64,000 nt of DNA, from NCBI RefSeq assembly GCF_021049265.1, contig NZ_CP088018.1:992001-1056000 (forward strand). Reading direction: 5' to 3'. Origin of the DNA: Ruania suaedae (GTDB lineage: Bacteria; Actinomycetota; Actinomycetes; Actinomycetales; Beutenbergiaceae). Within the stretch, counting starts at the first letter, position 1, and every line of letters starts with the position of its first letter. The notes beneath the pieces were generated by a model, which saw nothing but the letters and a program-made list of their open reading frames with translations, ran no database searches and was not told where the DNA came from. Below are positions 48,637-58,294 of this stretch, in pieces. Position numbers and translations under genes: made by a program.

Positions 48637-49620
48637 ATGAAGCGGATTCTTGCTGGTGCGCTGGGTGCGGTTGCCCTGGCGTCGACGACGATGCTGACGG
48701 CGATGCCGGCCAGTGCGGCGCTGACCACGCGGTGTGTGGGTGAAGGCGGTGCGGTGACCGTGCCGGGTGATCTGGTGGTCCCCTCGGGCCAGACCTGTCT
48801 GCTGTCGGGGACCACGGTCGCCGGTGATGTGCGGGTGGCCCAGGGTGCGGATCTGATCGCTTCCGAGGCGACCTTCGAGGGCCGGGTGGTGGGCGCGGCG
48901 GATGCCTATGTGGAGCTGACCGACTCCTCGGTGGCCGGTGAGGTGCGGCTGGTGGATGCCTTCGGCGGGTTGATCGAGCGCAGCGAGGTCAGCGAGCGGG
49001 TGCTGGTGCGGGAGAACTCCTCCGACTACACCTTCGCGCTGGTGCTCGAGAGTGACCTGGGCGCGGATCTGGTGGCCCGGGGTGGTGAGGTGTTCGTGGA
49101 TCAGTCGCAGATCACCGGGTCGGTGAACTCGCGCGATTCGCGTTACACCGACGTCTACGCCAGCTTCGTCGATGGTGATGTGCGGGTGCAGACCGCCTCG
49201 GCCGGGTCGCTGCTGTGCCAGGCCAGCGTCCAGGGCGCGGCCGTCCTGCGCGACAACGCCGGCACGGTGCAGATCGGCGCCGACGGCCCGGGCTTCCCGT
49301 GCGAAGGCGGCTCCTACGTCGGCGGCAACGTCGTCGCCGAGGGCAACACCGGCGGGGTGTATGTGGACAACGTGATCATCAACGGCCGGTTGCGGGTGGC
49401 CGAGAACGACCCGGCCGCCGTGATCGGTGACGGGGTGATGGCCCGCGGGGGCATCGTGGGGGAGAGCACCGAGGAGGCGGCGGTGTCGCTGATGGAGCGC
49501 TCGGGCCGGTCGGCCGGGCCGGCGCAGTCGCGTGACCAGGCGCTGCAGGAGCGGGTCGCCGAACGCCAGGGCGAGGCGCGCGCCGAGGCTGAGCAGGCCG
49601 GCGCAGCCGACCTCGGCTGA
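48637..49620 (+). CDS. secreted beta-helix-like protein of unknown function
   Basis: 327 residues. ATG 48637 follows GAGGAGAG. A Sec signal peptide of about 27 residues ends in PASA-A. Residues about 30–275 are a run of short beta-strand repeats with Val/Gly alternation (VAGDVRVAQGADL, FEGRVVGAADAYV, VAGEVRLVDAFGG, VDGDVRVQTASAG), as in right-handed beta-helices. Three or four Cys may form disulfides. The last 45 residues are rich in Arg, Glu, Gln and Ala and probably helical. There is no cell-wall anchor. It is not recognised as a lyase; catalytic residues are not apparent. Confidence 0.75.
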   Translation: MKRILAGALGAVALASTTMLTAMPASAALTTRCVGEGGAVTVPGDLVVPSGQTCLLSGTTVAGDVRVAQGADLIASEATFEGRVVGAADAYVELTDSSVAGEVRLVDAFGGLIERSEVSERVLVRENSSDYTFALVLESDLGADLVARGGEVFVDQSQITGSVNSRDSRYTDVYASFVDGDVRVQTASAGSLLCQASVQGAAVLRDNAGTVQIGADGPGFPCEGGSYVGGNVVAEGNTGGVYVDNVIINGRLRVAENDPAAVIGDGVMARGGIVGESTEEAAVSLMERSGRSAGPAQSRDQALQERVAERQGEARAEAEQAGAADLG

Positions 49621-49632
49621 GCTCAACCGGCC

Positions 49633-49664
49633 GGTGGCCCCATCCCCGTGGGGGTGGGGCCACC
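49633..49664. terminator. bidirectional terminator hairpin
   Basis: A 15-bp stem (49633–49647 with 49650–49664, one T–G) lies between the convergent beta-helix and aldehyde dehydrogenase genes. Confidence 0.85.
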
Positions 49665-49680
49665 GTCACGACCGGGCGGC

Positions 49681-50559
49681 TCACATCCCCTTGGGGTGCC
49701 AGACCGTCTTGGTCTCGGTGAACGCGAGGATGGCCTCGAGGGACTGCACGCCGGCCCACGCCGGCTCGCTCTCACCCGCGGGCCGCCGCACGCGCTTGAG
49801 GTTCTCGGCGGCATCGGCCTCCAGGTCCCCCCACGAGAGGCCATCCGCCTCGACCGCACCCGCCAGCTCGAGGGCGTTCACGTCCAGGTGGCGGGCCAGG
49901 GGAGAGGCGAGCTCCGCCGTCGTGCCGGTGAGCACGTTGACCACACCGGCGGGTACGTCGGAGGTGGCGAGTACCTCGGACAGGGTGATCGCGGGCAGCG
50001 GCCGCTGCTGCGAGGCGACCAGCACCGCGGTGTTCCCGGTCACCAGGATCGGCGCGAGCACCGAGACCAGGCCCAGCAGGGAGGACTTCTGCGGCGCAAG
50101 GGCGGCCACCACCCCGGTGGGCTCGGGCACCGAGAGGTTGAAGTACGGGCCGGCCACCGGGTTGGCGCTCCCGGCCACCTGGGCGACCTTGTCGGTCCAG
50201 CCCGCGTACCAGACCCACCGGTCGATGGCGGCGGAGACGGCGTCCTCGGCCTTGCGGGTGCTCAGCCCCTCCCCGGCGGCGACGTCGGCCACGAACTGCG
50301 CCCGGCGGCCCTCCAGCAGCTCGGCCACCCGGTACAGCACCTGCCCGCGGTTGTAGGCCGTCGCACCGGCCCATCCGGGCTGGGCTGCCCGCGCGGCACG
50401 CACGGCGTCGCGGGCGTCCTTGCGGGAGGCCCGGGCGGCGTTCGCCGCGAAGTTCCCCTTGGCGTCGCTCACCTCGTAGGTGCGGCCGGACTCCGAGCGT
50501 GGGAACTTCCCCCCGAGGAACAGCTTGTAGGTCTTGCGCACATCCACGCGCTCGCTCAT
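49681..50559 (-). CDS. truncated aldehyde dehydrogenase-like protein, no catalytic Cys
   Basis: 292 residues, about 60% of a normal aldehyde dehydrogenase. It starts as the family does (YKLFLGGKFPRSESGRTYEV) and includes the NAD-binding region (PEPTGVVAALAPQKSSLLGL, ILVTGNTAVLVAS), but ends before the GQxC catalytic loop and the oligomerisation strands. Its ATG overlaps the stop of a complete aldehyde dehydrogenase gene (ATGA). This pattern resembles the second, inactive domain of ALDH16, here as a separate gene; it probably binds and supports the complete partner. Confidence 0.85.
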   Translation of the reverse strand: MSERVDVRKTYKLFLGGKFPRSESGRTYEVSDAKGNFAANAARASRKDARDAVRAARAAQPGWAGATAYNRGQVLYRVAELLEGRRAQFVADVAAGEGLSTRKAEDAVSAAIDRWVWYAGWTDKVAQVAGSANPVAGPYFNLSVPEPTGVVAALAPQKSSLLGLVSVLAPILVTGNTAVLVASQQRPLPAITLSEVLATSDVPAGVVNVLTGTTAELASPLARHLDVNALELAGAVEADGLSWGDLEADAAENLKRVRRPAGESEPAWAGVQSLEAILAFTETKTVWHPKGM

Positions 50560-52001
50560 CGGGTGCTCCCCTCGATCAGGTACGGCACGAGTCCGTGCCG
50601 GCCACCCTCGCGGCCGTAGCCGGACTCCTGGTATCCGCCGAACGGGCTCGTCGGGTCGAACCGGTTGAAGGTGTTCGCCCACACCACCCCGGCGCGCAGC
50701 TTGTCGGCGATCGCGAGGATGCGCGAGCCCTTCTCGGTCCAGATCCCGGCGGAGAGCCCGTAGGGGGTGTTGTTCGCCTTGGCCACCGCCTCGGCCGGGG
50801 TGCGGAACGTCAGCACGCTCAGCACCGGCCCGAAGATCTCCTCCCGGGCGATGCGGTGCGCGGCGGAGACGTCGGTGAAGACCGTCGGGGCGAAGAACCA
50901 CCCCTTGTCCGGCAACGGGCAGTCGCTGGTCCAGCGGGTGGCGCCCTCGTCCTCCCCGGCCTGGGTGAGCTCGCGGATCCGGTCGAGCTGGCGGGCGGAG
51001 TTGATCGCTCCGACGTCGGTGTTCTTGTCGAGCGGATCGCCCACCCGCAGGGTGCCCAGCCGGTCCTTGAGCCGGGCCACCAGCTCCTCGGCGATCGACT
51101 CCTGCACCAGCAGCCGCGATCCGGCGCAGCAGACCTGCCCCTGGTTGAAGAAGATGCCGTTGACGATGCCCTCGATGGCCTGGTCGATCGGGGCGTCGTC
51201 GAAGACGATGTTCGCGGCCTTGCCGCCCAGCTCCAGCGTGGCCGGCACCCGCGATCCCGCCAGGGCCCGCGCGATCTGGCGCCCGACGGCTGTACTCCCG
51301 GTGAAGGCGACCTTGTCGATGCCGGAGTGGGTCACCAGGGCCCGACCCGTCGGGCCGGCTCCGGTGACGATGTTCACCACCCCCGGGGGCAGGCCGGCCT
51401 GGCGCAGGAGGTCGGCGAACAGCAGCGCCGTCAACGGGGTGGTCTCGGCAGGCTTGAGCACGACGGTGTTCCCGGCGGCCAGGGCCGGGGCGATCTTCCA
51501 CGCCAGCATCAGCAGCGGGAAGTTCCACGGGATCACCTGCGCGGCCACGCCGCGGGGCTGCGGGTCGGGCCCGAGGCCGGCGTGCTCGAGCTTGTCGGCC
51601 CAGCCGGCGTAGTAGAAGAAGTGCGCGGCCGCGGTCGGGACGTCGACGTCGCGCGCCTCGCGGATGGGCTTACCGTTGTCGAGGGTCTCGAGCACCGCGA
51701 ACTCGCGGGAGCGCTCGGCCAGCAACCGGGCGATGCGGAACAGGTACTTCGCCCGCTCCGACCCCGGCATCGGGCCCCAGACCTTCTCCTGTGCCTTCCG
51801 GGCGGCCCGGACGGCTCGGTCGATATCGGCCTCATCGGCCACGGCGACCTCGGCGAGGACCTCCTCGGTGGCCGGGTTGACCGTCTTCATCGCCGCGCCG
51901 CCGGCGGCGGTGAACTCGCCGTCGATGAACAGCCCGTAGGAGGAGTCGATGTCGACGACGGCGCGTGACTCGGGCGCGGGTGCGTACTCAAAGGCGGGCA
52001 T
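50556..52001 (-). CDS. aldehyde dehydrogenase
   Basis: 481 residues, complete NAD(P)-dependent aldehyde dehydrogenase. Catalytic Cys291 lies in NQGQVCCAGSRL and the general base Glu in LELGGKAANIVF. VIPWNFPLLMLAWKIAPALA and KPAETTPLTA bind the coenzyme. ATG 52001 is chosen. It starts 17 nt after deoC and is followed by the truncated relative. DeoC releases acetaldehyde, so oxidation of acetaldehyde to acetate is the inferred role. Confidence 0.93.
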   Translation of the reverse strand: MPAFEYAPAPESRAVVDIDSSYGLFIDGEFTAAGGAAMKTVNPATEEVLAEVAVADEADIDRAVRAARKAQEKVWGPMPGSERAKYLFRIARLLAERSREFAVLETLDNGKPIREARDVDVPTAAAHFFYYAGWADKLEHAGLGPDPQPRGVAAQVIPWNFPLLMLAWKIAPALAAGNTVVLKPAETTPLTALLFADLLRQAGLPPGVVNIVTGAGPTGRALVTHSGIDKVAFTGSTAVGRQIARALAGSRVPATLELGGKAANIVFDDAPIDQAIEGIVNGIFFNQGQVCCAGSRLLVQESIAEELVARLKDRLGTLRVGDPLDKNTDVGAINSARQLDRIRELTQAGEDEGATRWTSDCPLPDKGWFFAPTVFTDVSAAHRIAREEIFGPVLSVLTFRTPAEAVAKANNTPYGLSAGIWTEKGSRILAIADKLRAGVVWANTFNRFDPTSPFGGYQESGYGREGGRHGLVPYLIEGSTR

Positions 52002-52018
52002 GATCGGTGCCAATCACT

Positions 52019-53065
52019 TCAGTCGATGGTGACGTAGTCGGGGCCGGAGTAGGCGCCGGTGGCGAGCTTCTGACGCTGCAGCAGCACGTCGTTGAGCAGG
52101 GAGGAGGCGCCGAACCGGAAGAACTCGGGATCCAGCCAGGCCTCGCCGGCCACCTCGTTCACCGCCACCAGGTACTTGATCGCATCCTTGGAGGTGCGGA
52201 TCCCGCCGGCAGGCTTGACGCCCACCTGCACCCCGGTGGCGGCGAGGAAGTCGCGGACGGCCTCGAGCATCAGCACCGTGACCGGCAGGGTGGCGGCGGG
52301 GGAGACCTTTCCGGTGGAGGTCTTGATGAAGTCGGCACCGGCCAGCATCGACAGCCAGGAGGCGCGGCGGACGTTGTCGTGGGTGGCGAGCTCGCCGGTC
52401 TCGAGGATGACCTTCAGGTGCGCGGGGCCTCCGGTCCGCTGCCGGCAGATCTCCCGGACGGCGACGATGTCGTCGACGACCTTGCGGTAGTCACCTGAGA
52501 GGAACGCGCCGCGGTCGATCACCATGTCGATCTCCTCGGCACCCGCCTCGACGGCGTCGGTGGTGTCGGCCAGGCGGGCGGTGCGCCCCGCGCGGCCGGC
52601 GGGGAAGCCGGTGGCGACGGCGGCCACGTTGATATCACGGCCGGCCGGCGTGGCCGCGAGGGCGTCCTTGGCCACGGTCACCATGTCGCCGTAGACGCAG
52701 ACGGCGGCCGGTCGCGGACAGCTCGGGTCGCCCGGTTCGGGGGTGAGTGCCTTCGCCACGAGCGAGCGCACCCGGCCCGGGGTGTCGGCGCCCTCCAGGG
52801 TGGTCAGGTCGGTCATGGCGATGATCGTGTCCAGCGCCCACGCCTTGGAGGTGGTTTTGATCGAGCGGCTGCCGATGACGGCGGCGCGCCCCTCCAGGCC
52901 CACCTGGTCCACGCCCGGCAGGCCGTGCAGGAAGGTGCGCAGAGCGCGGTTGGTCAGATCCGGCGATCCGACGACGGCGGTCGCGTCCGCAGCGACCTGG
53001 TCCGCCGTACGCGTGGCCGGGTGGGTGCCGCCGGTCCGGGACCGGCTGGGGAACGTCGCGCTCAC
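52019..53065 (-). CDS. deoC: deoxyribose-phosphate aldolase
   Basis: Cleaves 2-deoxyribose-5-phosphate to acetaldehyde and glyceraldehyde-3-phosphate. 348 residues, the longer actinobacterial form. Schiff-base Lys248 is in DFIKTSTGK (second Lys253), with KVILETGEL before it and VKPAGGIRT after it. GTG 53065 is chosen; TAGACT (53078 to 53073) lies 7 nt upstream on its strand. With deoA and the nucleoside importer it completes deoxynucleoside breakdown; a phosphopentomutase gene is not in the window. Confidence 0.95.
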   Translation of the reverse strand: MSATFPSRSRTGGTHPATRTADQVAADATAVVGSPDLTNRALRTFLHGLPGVDQVGLEGRAAVIGSRSIKTTSKAWALDTIIAMTDLTTLEGADTPGRVRSLVAKALTPEPGDPSCPRPAAVCVYGDMVTVAKDALAATPAGRDINVAAVATGFPAGRAGRTARLADTTDAVEAGAEEIDMVIDRGAFLSGDYRKVVDDIVAVREICRQRTGGPAHLKVILETGELATHDNVRRASWLSMLAGADFIKTSTGKVSPAATLPVTVLMLEAVRDFLAATGVQVGVKPAGGIRTSKDAIKYLVAVNEVAGEAWLDPEFFRFGASSLLNDVLLQRQKLATGAYSGPDYVTID

Positions 53066-53172
53066 CTGCTCGAGTCTACGTGCTGAGCGGGTGCCGTCCA
53101 TGAGTCTCTGTGCGGTCGATCGCAGTCGCGTGGTGACAGCGGAGCACCGCACAGCCGCTCGGGCCCGGCTCG

Positions 53173-53811
53173 TCAGCGCCCGGAGGTGTTGGGCCCGAAC
53201 GCCTGCAGATAGCGGGGGCCGCGGGTGGCGAGCTCGGTCCGGAACTGGCGCGCCCAGGCGGAGTACGGGCGAGCGGCGAGCTGCTCGTTGGCGAACCGGT
53301 CGTCGTCGGAGATCTCGGTGGTGCAGAACGCCGGGATGGTCAGGTCCGTCACGGGGCTCTCCCGCTCGCACTCGGCGATCACCAGCGGCGCATTGGTGCC
53401 CAGGAACTGGTCGAGCACCCAGCCGTCCTCGCCGAGCCAGACGGCGTGGCGCAGCTTGATCACCTTCGCCCCACCCCGGCGCACCATCTCCTCGGCCACG
53501 ATCGGGTCCAGCTCGCGCTCGGCCTCGTAGCGGGTGCCGCCCGCCGCCGGGCCCTTGGCCGTGAGGGTGCACAGTTCCCACTGCCCGGTGAGGGTGTTGA
53601 GGATGGTCGCAGTGTTGGGGTCCGCCTGATCGGCGAGCAGTCCGGGGGTGGCCGGGGCCTGCAACCGCACCCGCAGGGCATATCCCTCGGAAGCGAGGAA
53701 GTAGGACTGCACGATGACATCCGGCGAGGGCTCGTCCCACAGATCGGTGGGCAGGAAGCGCACGAAGAACTTGCGCTCGAACTCGAAATCGCCGTACCCG
53801 GCCTCACTCAT
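53173..53811 (-). CDS. CYTH-domain protein
   Basis: 212 residues. It begins FEFERKFFV, the ExExK-like opening of CYTH/triphosphate tunnel enzymes, followed by VQSYFLASEGYALRVR, the strand with paired basic residues. KVIKLRHAVW and WVLDQFLG continue the eight-stranded tunnel pattern, and AECERE carries acidic metal-binding residues. The family cleaves triphosphate or inorganic polyphosphate or makes cAMP; the precise activity is not evident. The 107-nt gap to deoC shows nothing notable. Confidence 0.8.
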   Translation of the reverse strand: MSEAGYGDFEFERKFFVRFLPTDLWDEPSPDVIVQSYFLASEGYALRVRLQAPATPGLLADQADPNTATILNTLTGQWELCTLTAKGPAAGGTRYEAERELDPIVAEEMVRRGGAKVIKLRHAVWLGEDGWVLDQFLGTNAPLVIAECERESPVTDLTIPAFCTTEISDDDRFANEQLAARPYSAWARQFRTELATRGPRYLQAFGPNTSGR

Positions 53812-53907
53812 ATGTCACACGCTACCCGCCGGCCCTGGAATCGCCCGTGATCCCGCGCCGGGAACGGATGGCCGCCCCCGGCCGTGCGCGGGATCCTCCT
53901 CGTGGGA

Positions 53908-54282
53908 CTACACCCACTGCACCAGCTGGAAGATGACGCCGTTCGGGTCGCGCATCTGGAAGTAGCGCTCGCCCCACGGCTCGGTCTCGATCGCTGTGGC
54001 GATCTCGACCTCCTCGCCGCGCAGCCGGGCGTACTCGGCGTCGATGTCGTCGACCACGAACGCCACGTGCAGCCCGTCGGCATGGCCGGCAGCCGAACGC
54101 GGCCTGAAGGAGGCGAGGCCGGTGCGCAGGAAGATGAGGTTCAGCTCGCTCTCGGGGTGGGTCAGCGCGATGAAGCCGTCGGCCGACATCGCCTCGGTGA
54201 AGCCGAGGTGGCGGATCGCCCATCGCGCCGAGGCGACCTCGTCGGTGACGTTCAGGGACAGGGCGGTGGCGGTGATCGTCAT
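53908..54282 (-). CDS. VOC-family (glyoxalase/bleomycin-resistance fold) protein
   Basis: 124 residues, two beta-alpha-beta-beta-beta modules. It starts ATALSLNVTDEVASARWAI; EPWGERYFQMRDPNGVIFQLVQW is the conserved end carrying the metal-site Glu. ATG 54282 follows GGAGACC. It is divergent from a TetR regulator, so it may be an induced resistance or detoxification protein. Substrate unknown. Confidence 0.88.
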   Translation of the reverse strand: MTITATALSLNVTDEVASARWAIRHLGFTEAMSADGFIALTHPESELNLIFLRTGLASFRPRSAAGHADGLHVAFVVDDIDAEYARLRGEEVEIATAIETEPWGERYFQMRDPNGVIFQLVQWV

Positions 54283-54296
54283 GGGGTCTCCAATAG

Positions 54297-54312
54297 TTGT
54301 ACGACGTACGAA
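54297..54312. promoter_or_regulatory. candidate TetR operator
   Basis: TTGTACGACGTACGAA holds GTACGA twice in tandem and has near-palindromic ends (TTGTAC … TACGAA). It lies in an AT-rich stretch in the 64-nt gap between the divergent VOC and TetR genes. Confidence 0.45.
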
Positions 54313-54346
54313 GATACTCAACCGACGGGTGCCAGAATGTATTCCC

Positions 54347-55102
54347 ATGACCGTGGCGCCCGAGCCGGACCGACTGCTCGCCCTGCTCTGGCGCGCTCAC
54401 GCGCCCGCAGCGAGGCGGAGGGGTCCGATCCCGTCGCGGTCGGTGGACGAGCTCGTCCATGCCGGGACCGAGCTCTCCGATCGGGACGGCCTCCAGGCGC
54501 TCACGGTGCGTGCACTTGCCCACCGGGTGGGTATGGCGCCGATGTCGGTGTACACCCACGTCCCCGACAAGGACGCACTGGTGGTCCTCATGGTCGACGC
54601 CGTCCTGGCGGAGCTCCCGATCGGGCCGTGGGGGCGGCTGGACTGGCGCGCCCGCGTGCGCGCCGTGGCCGATGCGCACCGGCAACTCCTCGCCGTCCAT
54701 CCGTGGCTGGCCGAGGCGGAGGCGCTGAACCGGCCCTCGCTGGGCCCCGGCGGACTGGCCGCGTACGAGTGGGAGCTGGGTGCGTTCCTGCCGGTCGGCC
54801 TCGATGACCTGGAGACCGACCACGCTCGCACGCTGGTGCTCTCGTTCGTCCGCGCGCACGCTCGCTCGGTGCGGGCCGGCGACCGCGCGGCCGCCGAGTC
54901 AGGTATGGACGACGCGCAGTGGTGGGCGGCGAACGGCCCGTTCCTGGCGCTGATGGCCGACCCGGAGCACTATCCGCTCGCCACCCGGATCGGCTCGGCA
55001 GCCGGGGCGGCCCAGGGCTCGGCCTACGACAGCCACCGAGCCTATGAGTTCGGCCTGACGCGGATCCTGGCCGGGTTGAGCGGCGACGACCGGTCCGGAT
55101 GA
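54347..55102 (+). CDS. TetR-family transcriptional regulator
   Basis: 251 residues. The helix-turn-helix is TVRALAHRVGMAPMSVYTHV followed by PDKDALVVLMVDAVL (residues about 50–85). A 50-residue extension precedes it. The C-terminal ligand-binding region matches TetR_C_1-type proteins in layout. It probably represses the divergent VOC gene. Convergent with the hydroxyacid dehydrogenase gene, 22 nt apart. Confidence 0.9.
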   Translation: MTVAPEPDRLLALLWRAHAPAARRRGPIPSRSVDELVHAGTELSDRDGLQALTVRALAHRVGMAPMSVYTHVPDKDALVVLMVDAVLAELPIGPWGRLDWRARVRAVADAHRQLLAVHPWLAEAEALNRPSLGPGGLAAYEWELGAFLPVGLDDLETDHARTLVLSFVRAHARSVRAGDRAAAESGMDDAQWWAANGPFLALMADPEHYPLATRIGSAAGAAQGSAYDSHRAYEFGLTRILAGLSGDDRSG

Positions 55103-55124
55103 GACCGTGGACCGGTCGTGGCGC

Positions 55125-56122
<998 letters not shown>

Positions 56123-56129
<7 letters not shown>

Positions 56130-58171
56130 GTCACCCCTGTCTCTGCCGGCACGACGGCGATGGAACCGTCGGGCCACTCCACCCTGATCGTCGATCGCTC
56201 CGGCGTGATCACCGGGACGGGTACGGCGGCTTCCCCGTGGGAGAGCACCACCAGGGCGGCGGCGAGCCGGCCGGCCTCCCGCGGGGTCTGCGTGCGGACC
56301 GACGGCGCCGCCGACCAGTGCCCGAAGGGGTCGGCTCCGGTGCCGGCACGCACGTCCGGATGTGAGGCCTCGTGCAGGCCGTACACGGCGGAGACGACTC
56401 CGTCCTCGCGTCGTACCCGGGCGATGGTGCCGACGGTGTCGGACTCGCTCGCCGGGAAGCCGGCGTCCAGGTCTGCCGCGGCCGGCGCTGCCAGCGCCCA
56501 GCCACCGAACCTGATCCGCCAGGGGCCGTGCTCGCGGGGCCAGGCGGCGTCGGAGTCGATCGCGGCCGGGGACGCTGCCCGGCCACTGGCGACAGGGCCC
56601 GGCTGCCACCACGCGAGCCGGAGCTCGACGATCCCGTGCACGACGGAGGCGACGGTGAGCTGCGGACCCCGCCGGAGGCCGGACCATCCCGGGGTGTGCT
56701 CGCCGCCGTCCCGATCGAGCCAGTGGACCGACGAGCGGGAGACCGCGACGGTCTCGTCCAGGCACACCTGCTCGATCCGGTCGCGATGCGCGGGGTTGCC
56801 GGACTCGTCCAGCACCGTGGTGTGGGACTCGTACGGTCTGGCCACACCCTCGGCGTCGAGCTGGGGCGAGGTGGCATTGGAGTAGCCGATGCGGCCGTAG
56901 AACGGATCGTCCGATCGCGGCGCGACCAGTGGCTCGAGCACGCGGTCCGAGCCGTGGTTGAGCACCCGCACCAGGCCGTCCGCCGGGGAGGAGACCACCA
57001 ACCATCCCGGAGCCGGCATGGCCGTGGTGCGCACCGGCTCCGGATCCGGCGCCGGCTCGGACTCGGTGCGCCACTCGGCGTGGTCGGCGGGCAGCAGCAG
57101 CCCCAGGAGGCCCTTGCTCGCCCAGTAGGGGGAGGAGGAGCCGGTGTAGAGCTGTCGCACGCGGGGGTAGGGGTGGTGCCAGCCGATGGAGAGCAGCCCG
57201 TCCTCACCGATGGCGCCGTGGCGACCGAAGTGCGCGAGCATCTGCTCGCCGATGATCCGGGTCCGGCCCGCCGGCAGGGGCGTCGATGCGGCCAGCACAC
57301 CGGCCCAGAACGGCCCCAGCACCGCGAAGCGGTAGGTGACCGAGCGGCCGATCAGTACCGGCGCGCCCTCGGAGCCGATGAGGTGCTGGGCCTGCTCCAG
57401 GTAGCGGTGCAGCCGGTCCTGATGCACCGCGCTGAGGGGGGTGCCCCGGATGCGGGACTCCAGCAGTGGGTAGAGGTGCCATGCCCACCCCGCGTACCAG
57501 TCGAAGTTCTGCCGCTGGCCCTCGCGTCCCCGGCCGTCGGAGTACCAGCCGTCGCCGACGTAGAGCGCCTCGGCGATCTCGTGGTTGCGGTCCAGGTCGG
57601 CGGTGCGGGACTCGGCTCCGACGGAGTCGAGGAAGGCCTCGATCACGTTCTGGAACCAGATCCAGTTGTTCGTGAAGTCCTGGCGGCCGAGGACGTGCGA
57701 GAGCCAGGTGATGGTCCGATCCTGGTCGCGCTCGTCCAGTCCGTCCCACAGCCACGGCCGTGTCTCCGAGAGCGCGACCGCGATCGAGGCGGCCTCGACG
57801 ATGGCGCCGCGCCGCTCATCGAAGGTGGGCCAGCGCTCGGCGTGCCCGGGGTCGACACCTGCGCGCAGGCCGTCGGTGTATCGCTGCAGGAACCCGCGGG
57901 GATCCTCGCCGTCCTGGCCGCGCACGCGGAAGGCCGCCGCCAGGAACGTCCTCGCGTAGCCCTCGAGCCCGTCGTTCCAGGCCCCGGAAGCGCTCTGCAC
58001 GCCCGGGAGCCGCAGGAGCGCACCGGCAGGGGAGGCATGCTCCCATGCGGCGTCAACGAGCCGGTCGGCGAGGCCGATCCATGGCGCCTTGGGGCCTCGC
58101 CCGGCCGTTCCGCTCGGGTGCCCCGCGCCGACGCTGGCGGGAAGCAGGGTCTCGCGTACCTCAGATGTCAC
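56123..58171 (-). CDS. DUF2264 protein
   Basis: 682 residues, cytosolic (no signal peptide). The N-terminal 400 residues form the DUF2264 alpha/alpha-type domain: GAWNDGLEGYARTFLAAAF, then NNWIWFQNVIEAFL, DGWYSDGRGREGQRQNFDWY and GRSVTYRFAVLGPFWAG. The C-terminal 270 residues are beta-rich. DUF2264 genes are found in rhamnogalacturonan and related glycan loci and may remove an unsaturated or substituted sugar, but activity is unproven. GTG 58171 lies inside a 15-bp palindrome. It is divergent from a hybrid regulator. Confidence 0.88.
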
Positions 58172-58176
58172 ATCTG
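58162..58176. promoter_or_regulatory. 15-bp palindrome over the DUF2264 start codon
   Basis: CAGATGTCACATCTG, 7-bp perfect arms around a central C. It covers the GTG start (58171) of the DUF2264 gene and lies 119 nt from the divergent regulator start. Further parts of this 123-nt gap: CGGACA at 58194 and 58223, and ATCTGC/GCAGAT near 58229–58246. These are candidate operator elements for the adjacent regulator. Confidence 0.6.
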
Positions 58177-58294
58177 CTAAGTTGCCCCACCAGCGGACAC
58201 ATCACGCGTGAACGTGCATTTTCGGACATCTGCCCGCGCGTGCAGATCCTCCGGCGCGATGGCGCGACGTCCGGATGAGAACGGAAGGACTCCG

